Of a stretch of 64,000 nt of DNA, positions 1-12,990 are shown in pieces. The translations under genes and the position numbers were made by a program. The first letter of the stretch is position 1; each line of letters starts with the position of its first letter. Location: positions 4,340 to 68,339 of the forward strand of contig NQMI01000191.1 in NCBI GenBank assembly GCA_002270565.1, written 5' to 3'. The notes beneath the pieces are model-generated. The model was not told the origin of the DNA and made no database searches. It worked only from the letters and a program-made list of their open reading frames with translations. The DNA comes from Stenocarpella maydis (lineage: Eukaryota > Ascomycota > Sordariomycetes > Diaporthales > Diaporthaceae).

Positions 1-255
1 ATATACTTTTTGGGTAAGAAATAAGGGTAATGCAGAGGTCTGAATTAAGGTGCAAATGCAGGCCAAAATAATCAACTCACGGCCACCAAACTCATCTTGC
101 GTCACGCACGCACTGGGCGTACTTAGCGAAAATCGCCTGACTCGCAAGTCTAGGGTAACTCCTTGCTAGAAAGTCTAGGGTAACTCCTTACAACGAAGTC
201 TAGGGTAACTCCTTGCACGGAGTACCAACGCCCTGCTGAGCGGTTCCGTTTAACA
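1..255 (-). repeat. Partial LTR, family B, cut by the window edge
   Basis: This is the reverse complement of 26712-26966 with only about two C/T differences. It begins at the window edge and ends at the LTR terminus (TAACA at 251-255). It contains three tandem units of about 25 bp carrying TCTAGGGTAACTCCTT. It is GC-richer than the DNA beside it and has little of the RIP-type mutation, so it is a young insertion into the gag region of the older A1 element. The sense strand is assigned from a TATA-like box in the full copy. The rest lies outside the window. Confidence 0.8.
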
Positions 256-489
256 GTAAGCTTGCTAGAATTAAGAAACGAAATAACTTTAAGAGGAAAT
301 TGCTACCCTTTAAATAGGAGCTAACATTATTAATACCCCAATCTAAATAAAGGAATATATCAAACTTAACACTCTAGTCCTATATAATAGAACTACTAGA
401 TAACGTCAGGCATACCTAATATAGGTTAGGGCCTACTAGCGCTTTTATGGGTTAGATATGCAGCCTAGCGGGAAAAGAGTTATATATGC

Positions 490-1250
490 ATCTTCTTTTT
501 TTAAAGGATAAGCCTTAGCTTAATTTAAACCCTACTTAACTAACTTTATTAATGCGGAATTATTTAAAGCCTGCAAGCTTAAAATATAGTAAATTTTTAG
601 TAGCTATAAAGGCTATAAAAACGCCTTTAGATCCCTATTCTAGGACCCAAATGAGGAATAATAAGCAGAAAGAGACCTAGTGAATTATAAGTAGTATAAC
701 TTAATAATTAACTATACTAATAATATAAAGAAATTTATATTCTACTATAGATTAAAGGATAAAATAAAGGATAAACTTAGTAAGATTATAGATTAACCTA
801 ATGATTTCTTATACTATATGGAAATAACTATCTAGATTAATAATAAACTCTATAAATAATGCTTAAAAAAGAAGGAATAAACTTCTAAATAACCCCCATT
901 TTATAAATATAAGCTAAATACAGGAAGGAAGTACTAGAAATCAAGTACCTAGTAGGGATAGCATGCAGGCCCTATAGAGCTAAATGCTGCTTAATATAAG
1001 GATAAGAAAAATATTAAGTATTATAACTGCAATAAGATGGGATACTTTGCTTTAGAATATAGGGCTTTAAAGAAGAATAGGGACTGGAAGTTAGTACTTA
1101 AAGGAACCTAATAAGCTAATAAAGCTACCCATTAGGCCAATATAGCTACCTAATAAGCTAATAAAGCTACCCATTAGGCCAATATAGCTACCTATAAGGC
1201 ATAAGGACTACCTAGGTCCAAACCATAATAGAAACTTATAAATAAATACT
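490..1250 (+). pseudogene. gag remnant of gypsy A1 with zinc knuckle
   Basis: The plus-strand translation is a gag-like polypeptide with several stops. Around 1018-1070 it reads YNCNKMGYFALEYRA, a decayed Cys-X2-Cys-X4-His-X4-Cys nucleocapsid knuckle in which the expected first and last Cys now read Tyr and the His reads Tyr. A tandem 42-bp duplication (1109-1192) follows. A3 carries the equivalent region on the minus strand near 20160-20225. The role in the active ancestor would have been capsid assembly and RNA binding. Confidence 0.65.
1109..1192 (+). repeat. Tandem 42-bp duplication in gag A1
   Basis: Two identical 42-bp units (1109-1150 and 1151-1192) lie in tandem. Each begins TAATAAGCTAATAAAGCTAC. 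They encode a 14-residue in-frame repeat just after the zinc knuckle. A3 has only one unit near 20095-20135. The two units agree at every base although their surroundings are heavily mutated, which suggests that the duplication is younger than the mutation. Confidence 0.85.
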
Positions 1251-2409
1251 ATATCTATAGAATAAATATATATAATTAATATTAGGTATATCTAGATTAG
1301 GACCTAGATAAAGGATATAATTTTTATAACCCTAATAAAGAAGACCTTTATAATAGTTTATACTTCTTATAATATACTAAGTCCTAGTATAAGAAATATT
1401 AGAAAGATAAGGCTTAATAGCAGCCTATCCTACTAATAAAGAATCCCTAAAAGCCTAAGATAATATATATATTATTTAGTTAGATAGCTTACTTTAATAA
1501 TAGCTGTACTACTTAGTATAGTAATAAGGAAGCCACTAGATGGTTTCCTAAGAATGCTTTAGGAAAGCAGGGAAAAACCCTAGTGGTAGGAAATAGGGAG
1601 GAACTCCTACAAATTAACCCCAGGATAGAAGGAAAACCTATCCCCTAGGCCATACTTACGCCATAAATATAGTAGAAGGAACTACAAGATTACCTAGGAT
1701 AAGCACCCCTTCTAGCCCTAAAAACTAACATTATAGTAATTATAATTACAAGAAGACCTTTTAAAGAAACTATAAAACAGCCTACCTAGGAATATAGAAG
1801 ACTAGGAGATATAGAATGTATATATCCCATATATAATAAATATAAGGATATCTCCTGGATATTATATATTTATAATAGATATAAGAAATATATAAGGGAG
1901 AAAACTAAGTACAACTGGTTTCCCTAATGATATTTAGATAGGGATATTAAGCATATATATAAGTATAATAACTTTAAGAACTAGCACTTATATTAGAAAT
2001 ATAATAAGATGGGATATACCCTAGACTCCTATATACCCTTAGAATGCTTATAAAACCCTAGCGGATGGGTAGATTATAATGAGCTAATCTATAAGGTGCA
2101 CATACTTAATAAGGCCTAAGATTAGCATTTAATAAGATAGTAGGGGCTGCTGCTTAAAACTCTAATACTTAATAAACAAGATTATAGCATATAATAGCTA
2201 ATTAATAACCTATAAGAATTATAAAATATTACTAAGCAAAACCTTAAGAGTATTAAGAAGGTCCTAATAGTAGATAAATAATTAAAAAACTAGAAGGGCT
2301 ATCTATAAAACCTTAGATAGCAACTAACTATATTATAAGGTACTTATGCATAACAGTAAGCAACTATAGCTACCTAATGGTTTAGATTAAGCTAGGAGTC
2401 TATATGTGC

Positions 2410-5400
2410 TTAGCACTTATTAATAGTAGAGTATAAGGGAATTTTATATCTCTAAAGGTAGTAAATAAATACTACCTACTATAGCATAAGAAAAGGGAAC
2501 CCTATAGACTTAATATAGTAAATGGAACTAAAGTATCTTATAGTAATAGAATTATTAATATAGAGACTGATTCCGTCCTAGTTTGGATTTATAACCATAT
2601 GGAATTATTATTATTTAATATTACTAAGATAGCAAATCATTAGTTAATCTTGGAAATACCTTAGTTAAGAATGAATAATTCCTAAATCAATTAAACTACT
2701 AGCTAGATCTTTTAGGATAATGCTATTCCCTAGAAGAAGGTTATAATTAATGGTAAGGGAAGGGGTCATATTACTAAAGATAGCAAATAGGTAATACACT
2801 TAAATGGACCCACGGATACCTCTAAGAGCAGGCAGAAGACCCAACTCCAGGAAGATAGAGAAGGATTAAGCTACTTGAGTGCCTTACAGAAGGACTAAAG
2901 TTAATCAGGAGATTACTACTCTAGCACAACTAGTTAATATACAACACAGAAAACATAATAATACCTCCTTTACCTAGAGGAAGGAAAGGAAGATAATAAA
3001 ACCAATAAACTAGCATAAATATTAAAAGACTATTATGAATTCAAGAAAGTATTCCAGAAATAACTTAATACTGTATTATTATAATATATATAATGGAATT
3101 ATAAGATGCCATTAAAACCTAGAATGATACCTTAATTTAAACCCATCTACAGACTTAATGAGGAACAACTTAAAGCACTTAGAGAATACTTTAATAAAAA
3201 CCTTAAGAAAGGATTTATTAGATTATTATAATTACTAGTAGGACATCTAATTCTCTTTATACTAAAGAAGAATAGTAAGCTATAACTTTATATTAAGTAT
3301 TAATAATCAAATAATATTATAATTAAGAATTAGTACCCCCTCCTACTTATTAAAGAACTATAAGATTAACTTAGAGGAGTAAAATGGTTTATAGCACTTA
3401 ACTTAAAGTATGGATACAACTTTATTTAAATAAAAGAAGGAGAAGAATAAAAGATAGTATTTAGGATATACTATAGATATTAAGAAATAATGGTTATACC
3501 TTTTAGATTAACTAATACACTTATATTATTCTAGAAAATAATTAACTAGGTTTTAAGCAAGTACCTTAATATCTTTATTATTACTTATCTAAATAATATC
3601 CTTATCTTCTTAGAAAATCTTAATAAATATAAGGGATATATTAGAAAGGTTGTTTAAAACCTTTAAGATGCTAACTTTCTAGTAGAACTAGAAAAATATA
3701 ACTAGTATATATAAAAAGTTAACTACCTTAGATATATAGTTGAATTAGGAACAATTAAGATATAAGAAGGAAAAGTTAAAGTAATTAAGAAATAGCTAAC
3801 TTTTATAAATATTAAGGATATTAGAGCATTCCTTAGATATACTAACTTCTATTAACAATTCATTACATACTATAACAATATTGCAAAACTACTAATAGAC
3901 CTTACTAAGAAGGATTGTACCTTTAGATAGATAGATATTAAATAATAAGCTTTTTAGATACTTAAAGATAAAGTTATAAAAGACCCTATACTTAACGAAG
4001 CAGACCTAGAGAAAGAATTCAAAGTCTATATAGATGCCTTGGAAGATGCTATAGGTAGAGAACTTACTTAAAAAGATAACTAAGAAAGAATATATATTAT
4101 TATAAACTTTAACAAGAAGTTTAATAAACTAGAAACCCACTATACTATACTAGATAAAAAATTTATAGTAATAGTATATATATTCTAGGAATAGTAATAC
4201 TACCTTATGGGAGCTAAAAAGTAGATTAAATGCTCTATAGATTATAAGAATCTTATAACTTTTATAATAACTAAGACTGTCAATGAATAATAAGTTAGAT
4301 ATATAGAAGTCTTATTATAATTTAATATTAAGGTTATTTATGTAGATGGGGTTAAAAATGCAAGAGCAGATATACTTAGTTAAAGACCTAATCATTAAGA
4401 TAAAGACTTACCTATAGAATGGACAGTATTCAAAACTTAAGATGGAAGCCTTATTCTCAATTAAGAACTTAATGCTATAATTAAAGTTAACTTCCAAACT
4501 AGAAAAACCCCTATTAATTCAAAAGAATAAGATAAGTTAATTATAGAAATATATAAAGTACTAGCATATAGCTACTAAGGTATTATAGTAATAATTAAAA
4601 GAATTCAGCAGAATTACTAGATTCCTAACCTCAAAAAGAAGGTTCAAAATATTATTAGCAAATGCAACTTATATAATAAAAACAAGGCCTCTAAATACAA
4701 ACCATATGGATTATTAAAACTCTTACCAGTACCTACAGCTATATAGTTATTTATTAGCCTGGACTTTATCATCAAGCTACCTCTCTTATGAGAACCCTTA
4801 ACGGGAGTACTATATAACAGTATTCTAGTAGTGGTTTATAGACTGAGCAAATATGCATACTTCATACTATATAAGGAAGCCAGCACTACAGAAGAACTTG
4901 CATACACGTTCTTATAAATTATTATAAGCAACTATAAGATACCTTATGAAATCATCTCAGATAGAGACAAGCTCTTTATATTAAACTTCTAGAAGTTACT
5001 AATGAAGCAACTTAAAGTAAAATATAAGCTCTTAATAATAGGATATCTATAAATAAATAAACAAATGGAATAAATCAACTAGATTATAAAATAATACCTT
5101 TAATATTACATTAACTAGTTATAGGATAATTGGGTTAAACTGCTACCATTAGCATAGTTTGCTTATAATAGCGCAACTACCAGCATAACTAAGCAATTAC
5201 CTTTCTTTATACTCTATAGATACAAATCTCAGGCATATTACAAATCATTACCAGATAATACCCTAATGGAATCAGTAGAATAGAAAGTAATATAAATTAG
5301 ATAGATCTAAAAAAATATCTAAGTAGAACTTTCTTTTATATAGGAATGAATAATAAAATATATAAATTAGAAAAGAATTAAGGGACTAATTCTTTAGGAG

Positions 5401-5700
5401 GGAGATAAGGTCTACCTTCTTTATTAAAATATTAAAACCAAGCAACCTAGTAATAAGCTTAACTATAAGAAAATCAGCCCCTTTAAAATTTCAAGAAAAC
5501 TTTTTATATCTTACTCTTAGAACCAGCACCCAAAAATATAAAACTCAAAATATAGATTAAAACCCTTAATAAATATAATAAGAAATACAAAGTAGAAAAC
5601 ATTATAAACTCAAGATAGCACTAAGGAATAATAGAGTATCTTATCAAATGGAAAGGCTATAATTCCAATAAGAATATATAGAAACCAACCTAAATTTTAA
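2410..5700 (+). pseudogene. pol remnant of gypsy A1 (protease, RT, RNase H, integrase)
   Basis: A protease-like start (ALINS...GNFISL) lies near 2410-2450. RT block A (FIALNLKYGYN) lies near 3385-3420 and the catalytic RT motif near 3583-3606. That motif reads TYLNNILIF, so both catalytic aspartates are changed to asparagine. An integrase core follows, with VVVYRLSKYAYF near 4830 and EIISDRDKLF near 4945. Dozens of TAG/TAA stops interrupt the frame. D-to-N and W-to-stop changes are G-to-A changes, as expected for RIP on the opposite strand. Identification as Ty3/gypsy pol is firm; the exact ends are not. Confidence 0.8.
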
Positions 5701-6169
5701 CCTACTATTATAATAAACTCAAAAGGTACCACGCACAGACCACCATAAAACAGCCCCAGGAGCCAGGAACACAGCCCAGGAACCCCACACATAATAAACC
5801 ACAACAAACTAACATTATAATAAAACTATATAATAAACCCCAGTCTGCATAGCTAAAATAAGGGAAACAACTAATAGGAGACTAGTTATAATAAGAATAA
5901 TTAAAACTAATTACCAGTTAACTCCTCAGAAAAACACGCTAATACTAGTCACCCTATCCAACCAACACCCTAAATACTAGTTACACCTAAAAACCACCTG
6001 AATAGATACTAGTATCCGCACCCTATGCCCCAACGGGTACTAGTCATAAGAAAATAAAGATTAGGATAATACAGCATAACCAGTAGACCAAGAAGCAGCT
6101 AGAAACCAGGACCAGTCAGATAGCATTAAATACAAATTTCATTCACAGTAATAAGAATCAGGCACTAGA

Positions 6170-6835
6170 CAAGCTACCCACAGGCGCACCCCCTTCATTA
6201 CTAGTACCCATAAATTCAGACCAATTAGTACCATTACCCATTAAGAAACTCCAATTAAAAATACTAACCTCACCCTCAGAATGCAGCTAAGCCTCTTACG
6301 CTACCATTCTACCAGCCTCCTTTATGGAACTCCTTTGCATAGCCTTAGCGGATTGCGTGGCAATCCGCGCCCGTTCCACTTTAGCCTCCTCCTTCTACAT
6401 ATGCTCCAACTCCTCTACATTATTAATACCCTAATGGACCGCATGCATTATCTTCTTATACTATATCCGCTTCTATTTATAAAGGTATAGGATCCACGCA
6501 TTTAGCTGCTAGGCCTCCTCCTTTATAGCCTCTAACTCCTCCTCTAGCTAATAGTATATTAGGGTGACCTTATTTAGCTAATTAGAAGTAAGACCTTAAA
6601 TATTATAAGTAAATAGATTAAGGCGAACACAGGTCTAATAGCAGGTAGACTCTAAATCCGCAACCTTATAGTCCTTAGCTAGGTTATATTCTTTATAATA
6701 AGAATAAGGTATAGGGATAATGCTGCCCTTTAAGGTAATAGTGAAAAGAAGAGCGGCCTTGTGTTTAGCAACAGAAAAAGACTTTACGGGATGAGACTTA
6801 GTAACCCTACCTAATATAATGAATTAGGAAGGCAT
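6170..6835 (-). pseudogene. Antisense ORF remnant in A1, Cys-rich/coiled-coil family
   Basis: This lies between pol and the 3' LTR and reads on the strand opposite to gag-pol. It is homologous to 14481-15152 in A3, where the reading frame is clearer. The ATG is at 6835 and the start aligns with both the A3 and A4 copies. Stops and a more divergent stretch around 6280-6440 interrupt the frame. See the A3 entry for the protein description. Confidence 0.5.
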
Positions 6836-6889
6836 AAATAAGACTATAGATAAACCCAGAATTACTTACAGAAATACTTTTAAGAATAA

Positions 6890-6910
6890 AAGAAGTAAGG
6901 AGGAAGATAG
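6890..6910 (+). other. Polypurine tract of A1
   Basis: A purine run (AAGAAGTAAGGAGGAAGATAG) abuts the start of the 3' LTR at 6911. This is the expected place for the plus-strand DNA priming site of an LTR retrotransposon. The A3 copy has the complementary pyrimidine run just right of 14407. Confidence 0.6.
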
Positions 6911-7356
6911 TATTATAAACTACTACGCGTTAGCGGCTGACTACTATAGAAGATAACCCCGCAGGTTAGGAGCTAGCTCCTAAAAAGGTTATCCTACCTA
7001 ATCCAATTAGTAACGCCACCTTATTATGGTTAGGGTTAGGGATCTACTAGAATTGATTAGATCTGTGTTAACTCCATTAAGTAATACCTAGTTAATAGCA
7101 TTACTATTGATTTCATTAAGCTACTAAAGAGTCAGAATATATATATAGACATGGTTATTACTATAATAGATAGCTTTTATAGGACAGACTCTTCAGTTAT
7201 TAATCTAAGTATTCAATCCCAGTATTAGATAACCTTATAGCTAGTAATTATTATTAAGTTAGCGAATATTGCTTATTAGCCGCCTAATAATGTATTCTGA
7301 ATATAAACTCTTGATCTTTTAGGTTTAACGTACTCGGAAACCCTCTGATCATTACA
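6911..7356 (+). repeat. LTR, family A (3' LTR of A1)
   Basis: It matches the reverse complement of 13944-14407, 27699-28163 and 29038-29498, and the solo LTR at 12371-12790. The expected TGTTATAA start is mutated to TATTATAA; the end is ATCATTACA. The 3' half (about 7130-7356) is well conserved among copies, while the 5' half (U3-like) differs. The strand follows gag-pol. Confidence 0.85.
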
Positions 7357-8599
7357 CTAAACTTCTAAACCCTCCTAGGGAAGCAAACCATCTAGGATAC
7401 TAGTATAGCTCCTATACTCCGGCTAACTTCATTATACTGCAGTACTACTACATCTAAATAGGGCGGGCCTAGAGTGTAATCTGCTAACCTGGAAACCTAG
7501 TTCACGCTTCCTCTCAAAACTCAACCTCCTTCAACCCAACCTCATAAGGCAAATATCCTCCCTCCCAACATATATATAGCTATACTACTATACTCAAGCA
7601 TTAAGAAAATAACTAATAAGAATACCCACCTTAGCTAGAAGGCCCTCAAATATAAAGAAAAAGAGATTAACTAGCAGCTAGAAGAAGAATAATTATGCTA
7701 GCACCTTTAGGTTAAACGCATGAGGCTAGCACTCCTTCTTCATTCTAAAGATAACTTACTTATATACTACCTTTACCCTAGTAATGCCCCCAAGCTACTA
7801 TAGCCCCTTACCTATAAGTAGTTCCAATAGGGAAGCTGCTCTTATATCACGCGGGTATACTAGCAACCTACCCGCTTTTAAATATATAGGGTTATTATTT
7901 ATAAAGTTAAATACCCTCCTTTATAATCTAGAGTATTATTTCTACTTATATAGTTTTAAGAAGGACTAGGAAAAGACTAGCTATATAGTATGCTATTTAT
8001 AAGTAGAGCTTAAGTAGGATTGGATTAGCTATATTACTTAACTTAAAGTAATAGGGAAGAACCCCCACTTTCTACCTTTCTTAGAACTAAAGAAGTTTCT
8101 CTAAAACCAGCTAGCTAATCCTACTACCCACATTATAACTATAATAATAAAGCATACAAGCCTCTCCTAAGGGGAACATAAGTCTATTATAAAATTTATA
8201 TATTAGTATTAAGAAAATAAAATAAAGGCTAACTAGATTCCTATTAATACGAAACATATTACTAATATCCTTAGTAAATTCCAAAGAAATGGCTATATTA
8301 TTATTAATATATAAATATAACTATTAAGTAACTAGAATAGCCTTATTAGCATAACATAATAAATAAAAGCCACCCTAGGGAGCAATCCATTCCTATCATA
8401 TAGCGCTAATACTACTACCAACCCCAGTAATAGTTATAATCATACTATATACAGATACTACTACTAGCCAGGGTATATTATAAGGCTCTATTAACTTAGG
8501 CTAAGTAGGCCCTATATAAGAACTAGTAAGCCGGATATATATAGTAATAATACTATAGTAGCAAATCAACCTAATAACCTAATAACGCCTAAGGAGATA

Positions 8600-8745
8600 A
8601 CCTACTATAAATGCTAGCAGTATAAGCATTATGTATATAAGTGCCCTTAGCTGCAGGGCAGCCCTATAGTATCTAGGGGGAGCACTTATTATAACTGCTA
8701 GCAGTATAAGTATTATGCAAACTAGTATCCTAAGCTATAAAGGCA
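8600..8745 (+). pseudogene. gag zinc-knuckle region of element D
   Basis: Two near-identical stretches (TATAAATGCTAGCAGTATAA near 8608 and TATAACTGCTAGCAGTATAA near 8689) each translate to a Tyr-Lys/Asn-Cys-stop-Gln-Tyr pattern. That is the remains of paired Cys-X2-Cys-X4-His-X4-Cys knuckles, with TAG in place of CAG. Paired knuckles are usual in gypsy gag proteins. The upstream gag (about 7500-8600) is too mutated to delimit. Confidence 0.55.
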
Positions 8746-9689
8746 CTACTATTATATCTATAGCATAAAGGACTATATTAGCACTATATATCTAACCTAA
8801 GTATGCCGAACTTGCAGCTAGAAGGAGTATATTATAGCTAACTATCTAAGGTTATCTAATATTAATAAGGAACTAGTATATATATATATTAGGTTAGTAT
8901 AAATATAGCATCTTTATATAGCTAGTTTTATATTAAAATATTAGCAAAGGTTAGTAATAAAATGTATTATTTGAAAGCCTTAATAAACTCTAGAGTAGAG
9001 AAAAACCTAATTAATTATAGTATAATAGAAGTATATAAGTAATATTACTAATTTATTACTAGCTTATCTCTAGTAACTATTAATAAAGGAATATTACCTA
9101 CTTATAGGAGTTATTTAATATTTCTTAAGATTTATAATAATATGGGTATTATGCATATATAATGCTACTACTTTATAATTACTAACCTTCTGGATACTAG
9201 CATAATATTAGGGTTCCTATAGCTAGAGGCTGCTAACCCTTTAATCTAGTGGGGATAATACTAGTAGCACTTCCCTATCTAATAAGACTAACTCAATATA
9301 GGCCCTGCGCTTAAGCAGCTCTTAAGCCATAAAGTAATAGTAGCCCTAATCTTCCACCTACTGCTACCTAGCTAGGAGGAAGAGCTAGCTATTACGCCAG
9401 GAGCTTAAGGTAAAAGTAATACGCTTAAAAAGTGCCTTCCTAATGAATATAAAGACTTCCAGGACCTCTACTTAAGTAAAGGAGCCTAGAGCCTATTAGA
9501 AAACTACACTACTAACCATAAGATTAACTTAGAGGAAGGAATATAACTACCTCAGGGTCTATTGTACCCCTTATTAGGCTTAGAACTTAAGATACTTAGG
9601 AGCTATTTGGATAAGATACTAGCATAAGGTTGGATCCAGCTGTTTACTAGCCTAGCTAGAGTATTAGTTATATTTATACTTAATAAAGC

Positions 9690-12370
9690 GGGTAAGTTAT
9701 ACTTTTATATTAATTATTATATGCTAAATTAGCTTATATATAAGGATTACATACTATTACAACTTATTATAAACATCCTTAACTTACTTACTAGAGCTAA
9801 AGTCTATATAAAACTAGACTTAAAAGAAGCTTATTACTAACTTAGGATTCATATAGGTGATAAGTAGAAGATAGTATTTTAAATTAAATATAGCTACTTT
9901 AAATATACCATTGTCCCTTTTAAGCTTATTAATGCCCCAGCTATATTCCAGGCCTATATTAATAAAGTACTAGTATGGCTAATAGATATATATAATATTA
10001 TATACCTTAATAATATACTAGTATATAGTAATAATAACTAGACATATATACAATATATATATAGTGTTTTTAATTAGCTATGATAGTGGGGGTTATACCT
10101 TAATATTAATAAGTATAAGTTTTAGATAATAGAGGTAGAGTACCTAGGGTTTATTATTATACTAGAGAGTATTATTATATAATAAAGTTATATTATGGTT
10201 ATTACAGACTAGCTGCTCCCGTATAGCATCTATAATATCCTTATATTCCTTAAGTATACTAGGTTCTATAGGCATTTTATTAGAGTCTACTTGAATATTA
10301 GTACTTTACTAACTAACTGCTTAAAGGAAGGTAATATAAGGAGGCTGGAACTATTACTTAGGGTGAGAGTAGCATTTAAGCACCTAAAACTACTCTTTAC
10401 TATAGCACTATTACTATACTACTATAATTCTATATCACTAATATATCTTAAAACTAATATATCTATAATTATAATAGGAGTGGTTATCTTATAACTACTT
10501 AAGGAAAGATAACACCGTATTGCTTTCTATTTAAGCAAACTAACCCTAATAAAAATACACTATAATATAGGAGATCTAGAGCTACTTATAATTATTAATG
10601 CTATTATAGTATAGAGGTGCTACCTCTACTAAATATAAGGGACTATTATAGTAGTTATAAACCTTCTAAATTTAAAATATTAGTATACTAAGAGGAACCT
10701 ATTAGCATAATAGTTACACTAGCTTAATGCATTTACGGCTATTAATATTATTATAAAATACTACTCTAGCATAAAGAATCTAGCAGATAGCCTCTTAAGA
10801 AGGCCTAACTATATAAGTAATAGATCTACAGTAGAGGAGCTATAAAGACCCTGTAACTTCATACAGATAGAATATATAGATGCCTAGGGCTATAACTATA
10901 ATAAAATAGGCAGGCTGGATACTTGGGTAGTAGACCTAGAAGACTAAAAGGGTAGTAATAATGTAGTATAATTGCCTAGCTGCCAGGCTATATATACAAT
11001 CACTTGGGATTAAAGTGCACATTTAGGGGCCCTTTTGTATAATATAATAATAATATATAAATAGCTTGGATAGCCTATAAGTGTATATATTATAGAACTA
11101 TAATAGAGAGATACTTTTATTATTATAGGAGTATAATGTAAGACGCAAATATATAACTTAAAAGCTAAGAAGACTTAGCACCTATGGGATAACTTACTTT
11201 AGTTTACTAATAGGGTATATATACCTAATAACCTACTAATAAGACTAAAGTTATTAAGAACACACTATAACTATAAGCTAGCTAGCTATTTGAGTATAAG
11301 TAAGTTAATAAAGTTGCTTATATATAACTACTTCTAGAATTCTCTATATAAGAATATAAAGATATTCATTTATATATATATAGTTTAATAATAGGTAAAA
11401 GTACTTAAGTATAAGCTACTTAGCTTCCTTATAGCAAGAAATTTTAATAGACTTCATTATAAAGTTACTACTATTAATTAACCTATATAATAATGAGTTA
11501 TATAATACTATCCTAGTAATAATAGATAGATTTATAAAATATGCTATCTATATTACTATAAGTATGCAACTTATGAATAGCAGTCCAATTAATCTCCTAA
11601 TATACTATATCTTTATAACCTATAAGATACCTAATGGGATTATCTCAGATTGGGGAAGCCTATTTATAAGTTACTTCTAGATATAGCTTTATATCATCTT
11701 AGCTATAAAGCAGTACCTAAGTACTGCTTTCTACCCTTAAATAGATAAGTAAACTAAAAGGCAAAACCAAAATCGAGAGTACTACCTATAGGCATATAAA
11801 AGCATTATATAAGTAAATTAGGTATAGCTCCTTCCTAGTATATAATTTATATATAATAATATAGTATACTTAGCTATTAAGATTATACCCTCCTTTATAC
11901 TCTTTTAATATTACCTTAAACTACCTATAGATGCACCAGCGCTACTACTAAGTAACATTCTAGGGGTAGATAAACGGGGTTATGATTTTAAAGATAACTA
12001 TATAAGAATTATATAATGCTTATATAATATAAATATAGAATATATAAGGTAGTATAACTACTACTATATTAATAAGAGATTTAAGAAAGGAGAATTAGTA
12101 ATAATATCTATTAAGTACTTATAATAAAACTGGAAGAGCAGCAAACTTACTATAAAATACCAAAGCACATTTAAAATAGCAAAAATAATAAGCTAATATA
12201 GACTAGCATACTAGCTAGAGCTACTTAAGTAATATTAACTATATAATATAGTATTAGTTATAGCATTAAACCTATATAAGAGCTATGAAGAAAAATAACC
12301 TAACTTATAATTAGATAATAATATATTTAAGGAAGATGAATTTAAGGTAAAGGCTATATTAGAATACTAG
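9690..12370 (+). pseudogene. pol remnant of element D (RT, RNase H, integrase)
   Basis: The RT core reads KVYIKLDLKEAYY near 9810 and FKLINAPAIFQAYINKVL near 9930, with the catalytic motif YLNNIL at 10003-10020 (both Asp now Asn). The integrase zinc-binding segment (LLRTHYNYKLASYL) is at about 11250, and an integrase core with a GIISD-type block lies near 11635. The frame carries many TAG/TAA stops. The last codons before the solo LTR (KAILEY at about 12350) match the start of a chromodomain such as those at the ends of chromovirus integrases. Confidence 0.75.
12366..12370. repeat. Target-site duplication ACTAG (left)
   Basis: The five bases ACTAG lie immediately left of the solo LTR and are repeated at 12791-12795 immediately right of it. 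Confidence 0.85.
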
Positions 12371-12790
12371 TGTTATGAGCCAACACGATGGCACCCTGGG
12401 GACCCATTTTGAGGACCCAGGCACCCAGGGCAAATGCCACGATACGACCCCGCAGGACCCCAACTGCTAAGTCAGCATTTTCTACCAAAAGGCCAGGGTT
12501 AGGGCTACGGACCCACAGGCTGCAAGTGCTCATCCAAGATTAATGAGCAGCAACGAGCAACTGAAGAGTCAGGAACATATAAGGACATGGTCATCACCAC
12601 AGTAGATAGCTTTCATAGAATAGACTCTTCAGTCGTCAATCTAAGTATTCAATCCCAGTATTGGATAGCCTCACAGCTAGTGATCATTGTCAGTCAACGA
12701 TATTGCTTAACAACCGCCTAACAACGTATTCCGAACATAAACCCTTGATCTTTCAGGTTTAACGTACTCGGAAACCCTCTGATCATTACA
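12371..12790 (+). repeat. Solo LTR, family A, little mutated
   Basis: It starts TGTTATGAGCCAACAC and ends GATCATTACA, and perfect 5-bp ACTAG duplications flank it. It carries a TATA-like CATATAAGG near 12568. This is the least mutated copy of the conserved 3' half. Its 5' half (12387-12540) is a GC-rich sequence different from the other A LTRs. No element body is attached, so it is a solo LTR left by LTR-LTR recombination. It sits inside the chromodomain of element D. Confidence 0.9.
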
Positions 12791-12795
12791 ACTAG
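12791..12795. repeat. Target-site duplication ACTAG (right)
   Basis: This is the right copy of the 5-bp ACTAG duplication flanking the solo LTR; the left copy is at 12366-12370. Confidence 0.85.
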
Positions 12796-12990
12796 AGACA
12801 GCTAAGCTAGTAATAATACTTAGTTTAATAAAAGGAGTATAGTAGTAAAGATAATATATAGGAGCTATATATAAACTTCTATAATAAATTACTAATATAG
12901 AAATATAAGGAATAAGTAATATAAGGGCAGTAGGGCTATAAAAGGGATGCTTAAGTTATAGGACTTCTTAATTCCTAAAGAAAATTAGGG

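Larger units (their letters stand above)
256..6910 (+). mobile_element. Ty3/gypsy retrotransposon A1, internal region, RIP-degraded
   Basis: Translating the plus strand gives recognisable gag-pol broken by many TAG/TAA stops. In order it holds a gag coiled-coil end (about 256-420), a CCHC-type zinc-knuckle remnant (about 1015-1070), a retropepsin-like stretch (about 2410-2640), reverse transcriptase (about 3380-3650), RNase H (about 3960-4400) and an integrase core (about 4780-5240). The 3' LTR follows at 6911. The 5' LTR is not seen because LTR B interrupts the left end at 255. The same family recurs inverted at 14408-27698 (A3) and deleted at 28164-29037 (A4). The order protease-RT-RNase H-integrase is that of Ty3/gypsy. 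Nothing here can be translated as it stands. Confidence 0.85.
7357..12990 (+). mobile_element. Chromovirus-like Ty3/gypsy element D, RIP-degraded
   Basis: This is a second gypsy lineage, not alignable with A by eye. In order it has a gag with two CCHC-like knuckles (about 8600-8745), a retropepsin-like stretch (about 8960-9100), RT (about 9790-10060), RNase H (about 10500-10830), an integrase with an H2C2-type N-terminus (about 11250-11340) and core (about 11440-11960), and a chromodomain-like C-terminus (about 12340-12370, continuing at 12796). The solo LTR at 12371-12790 interrupts it. TGTCATTTTTAGGG at 12991 could be the start of its own 3' LTR, which I cannot confirm. No 5' LTR is seen: the left edge abuts LTR A at 7356. 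Confidence 0.75.
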
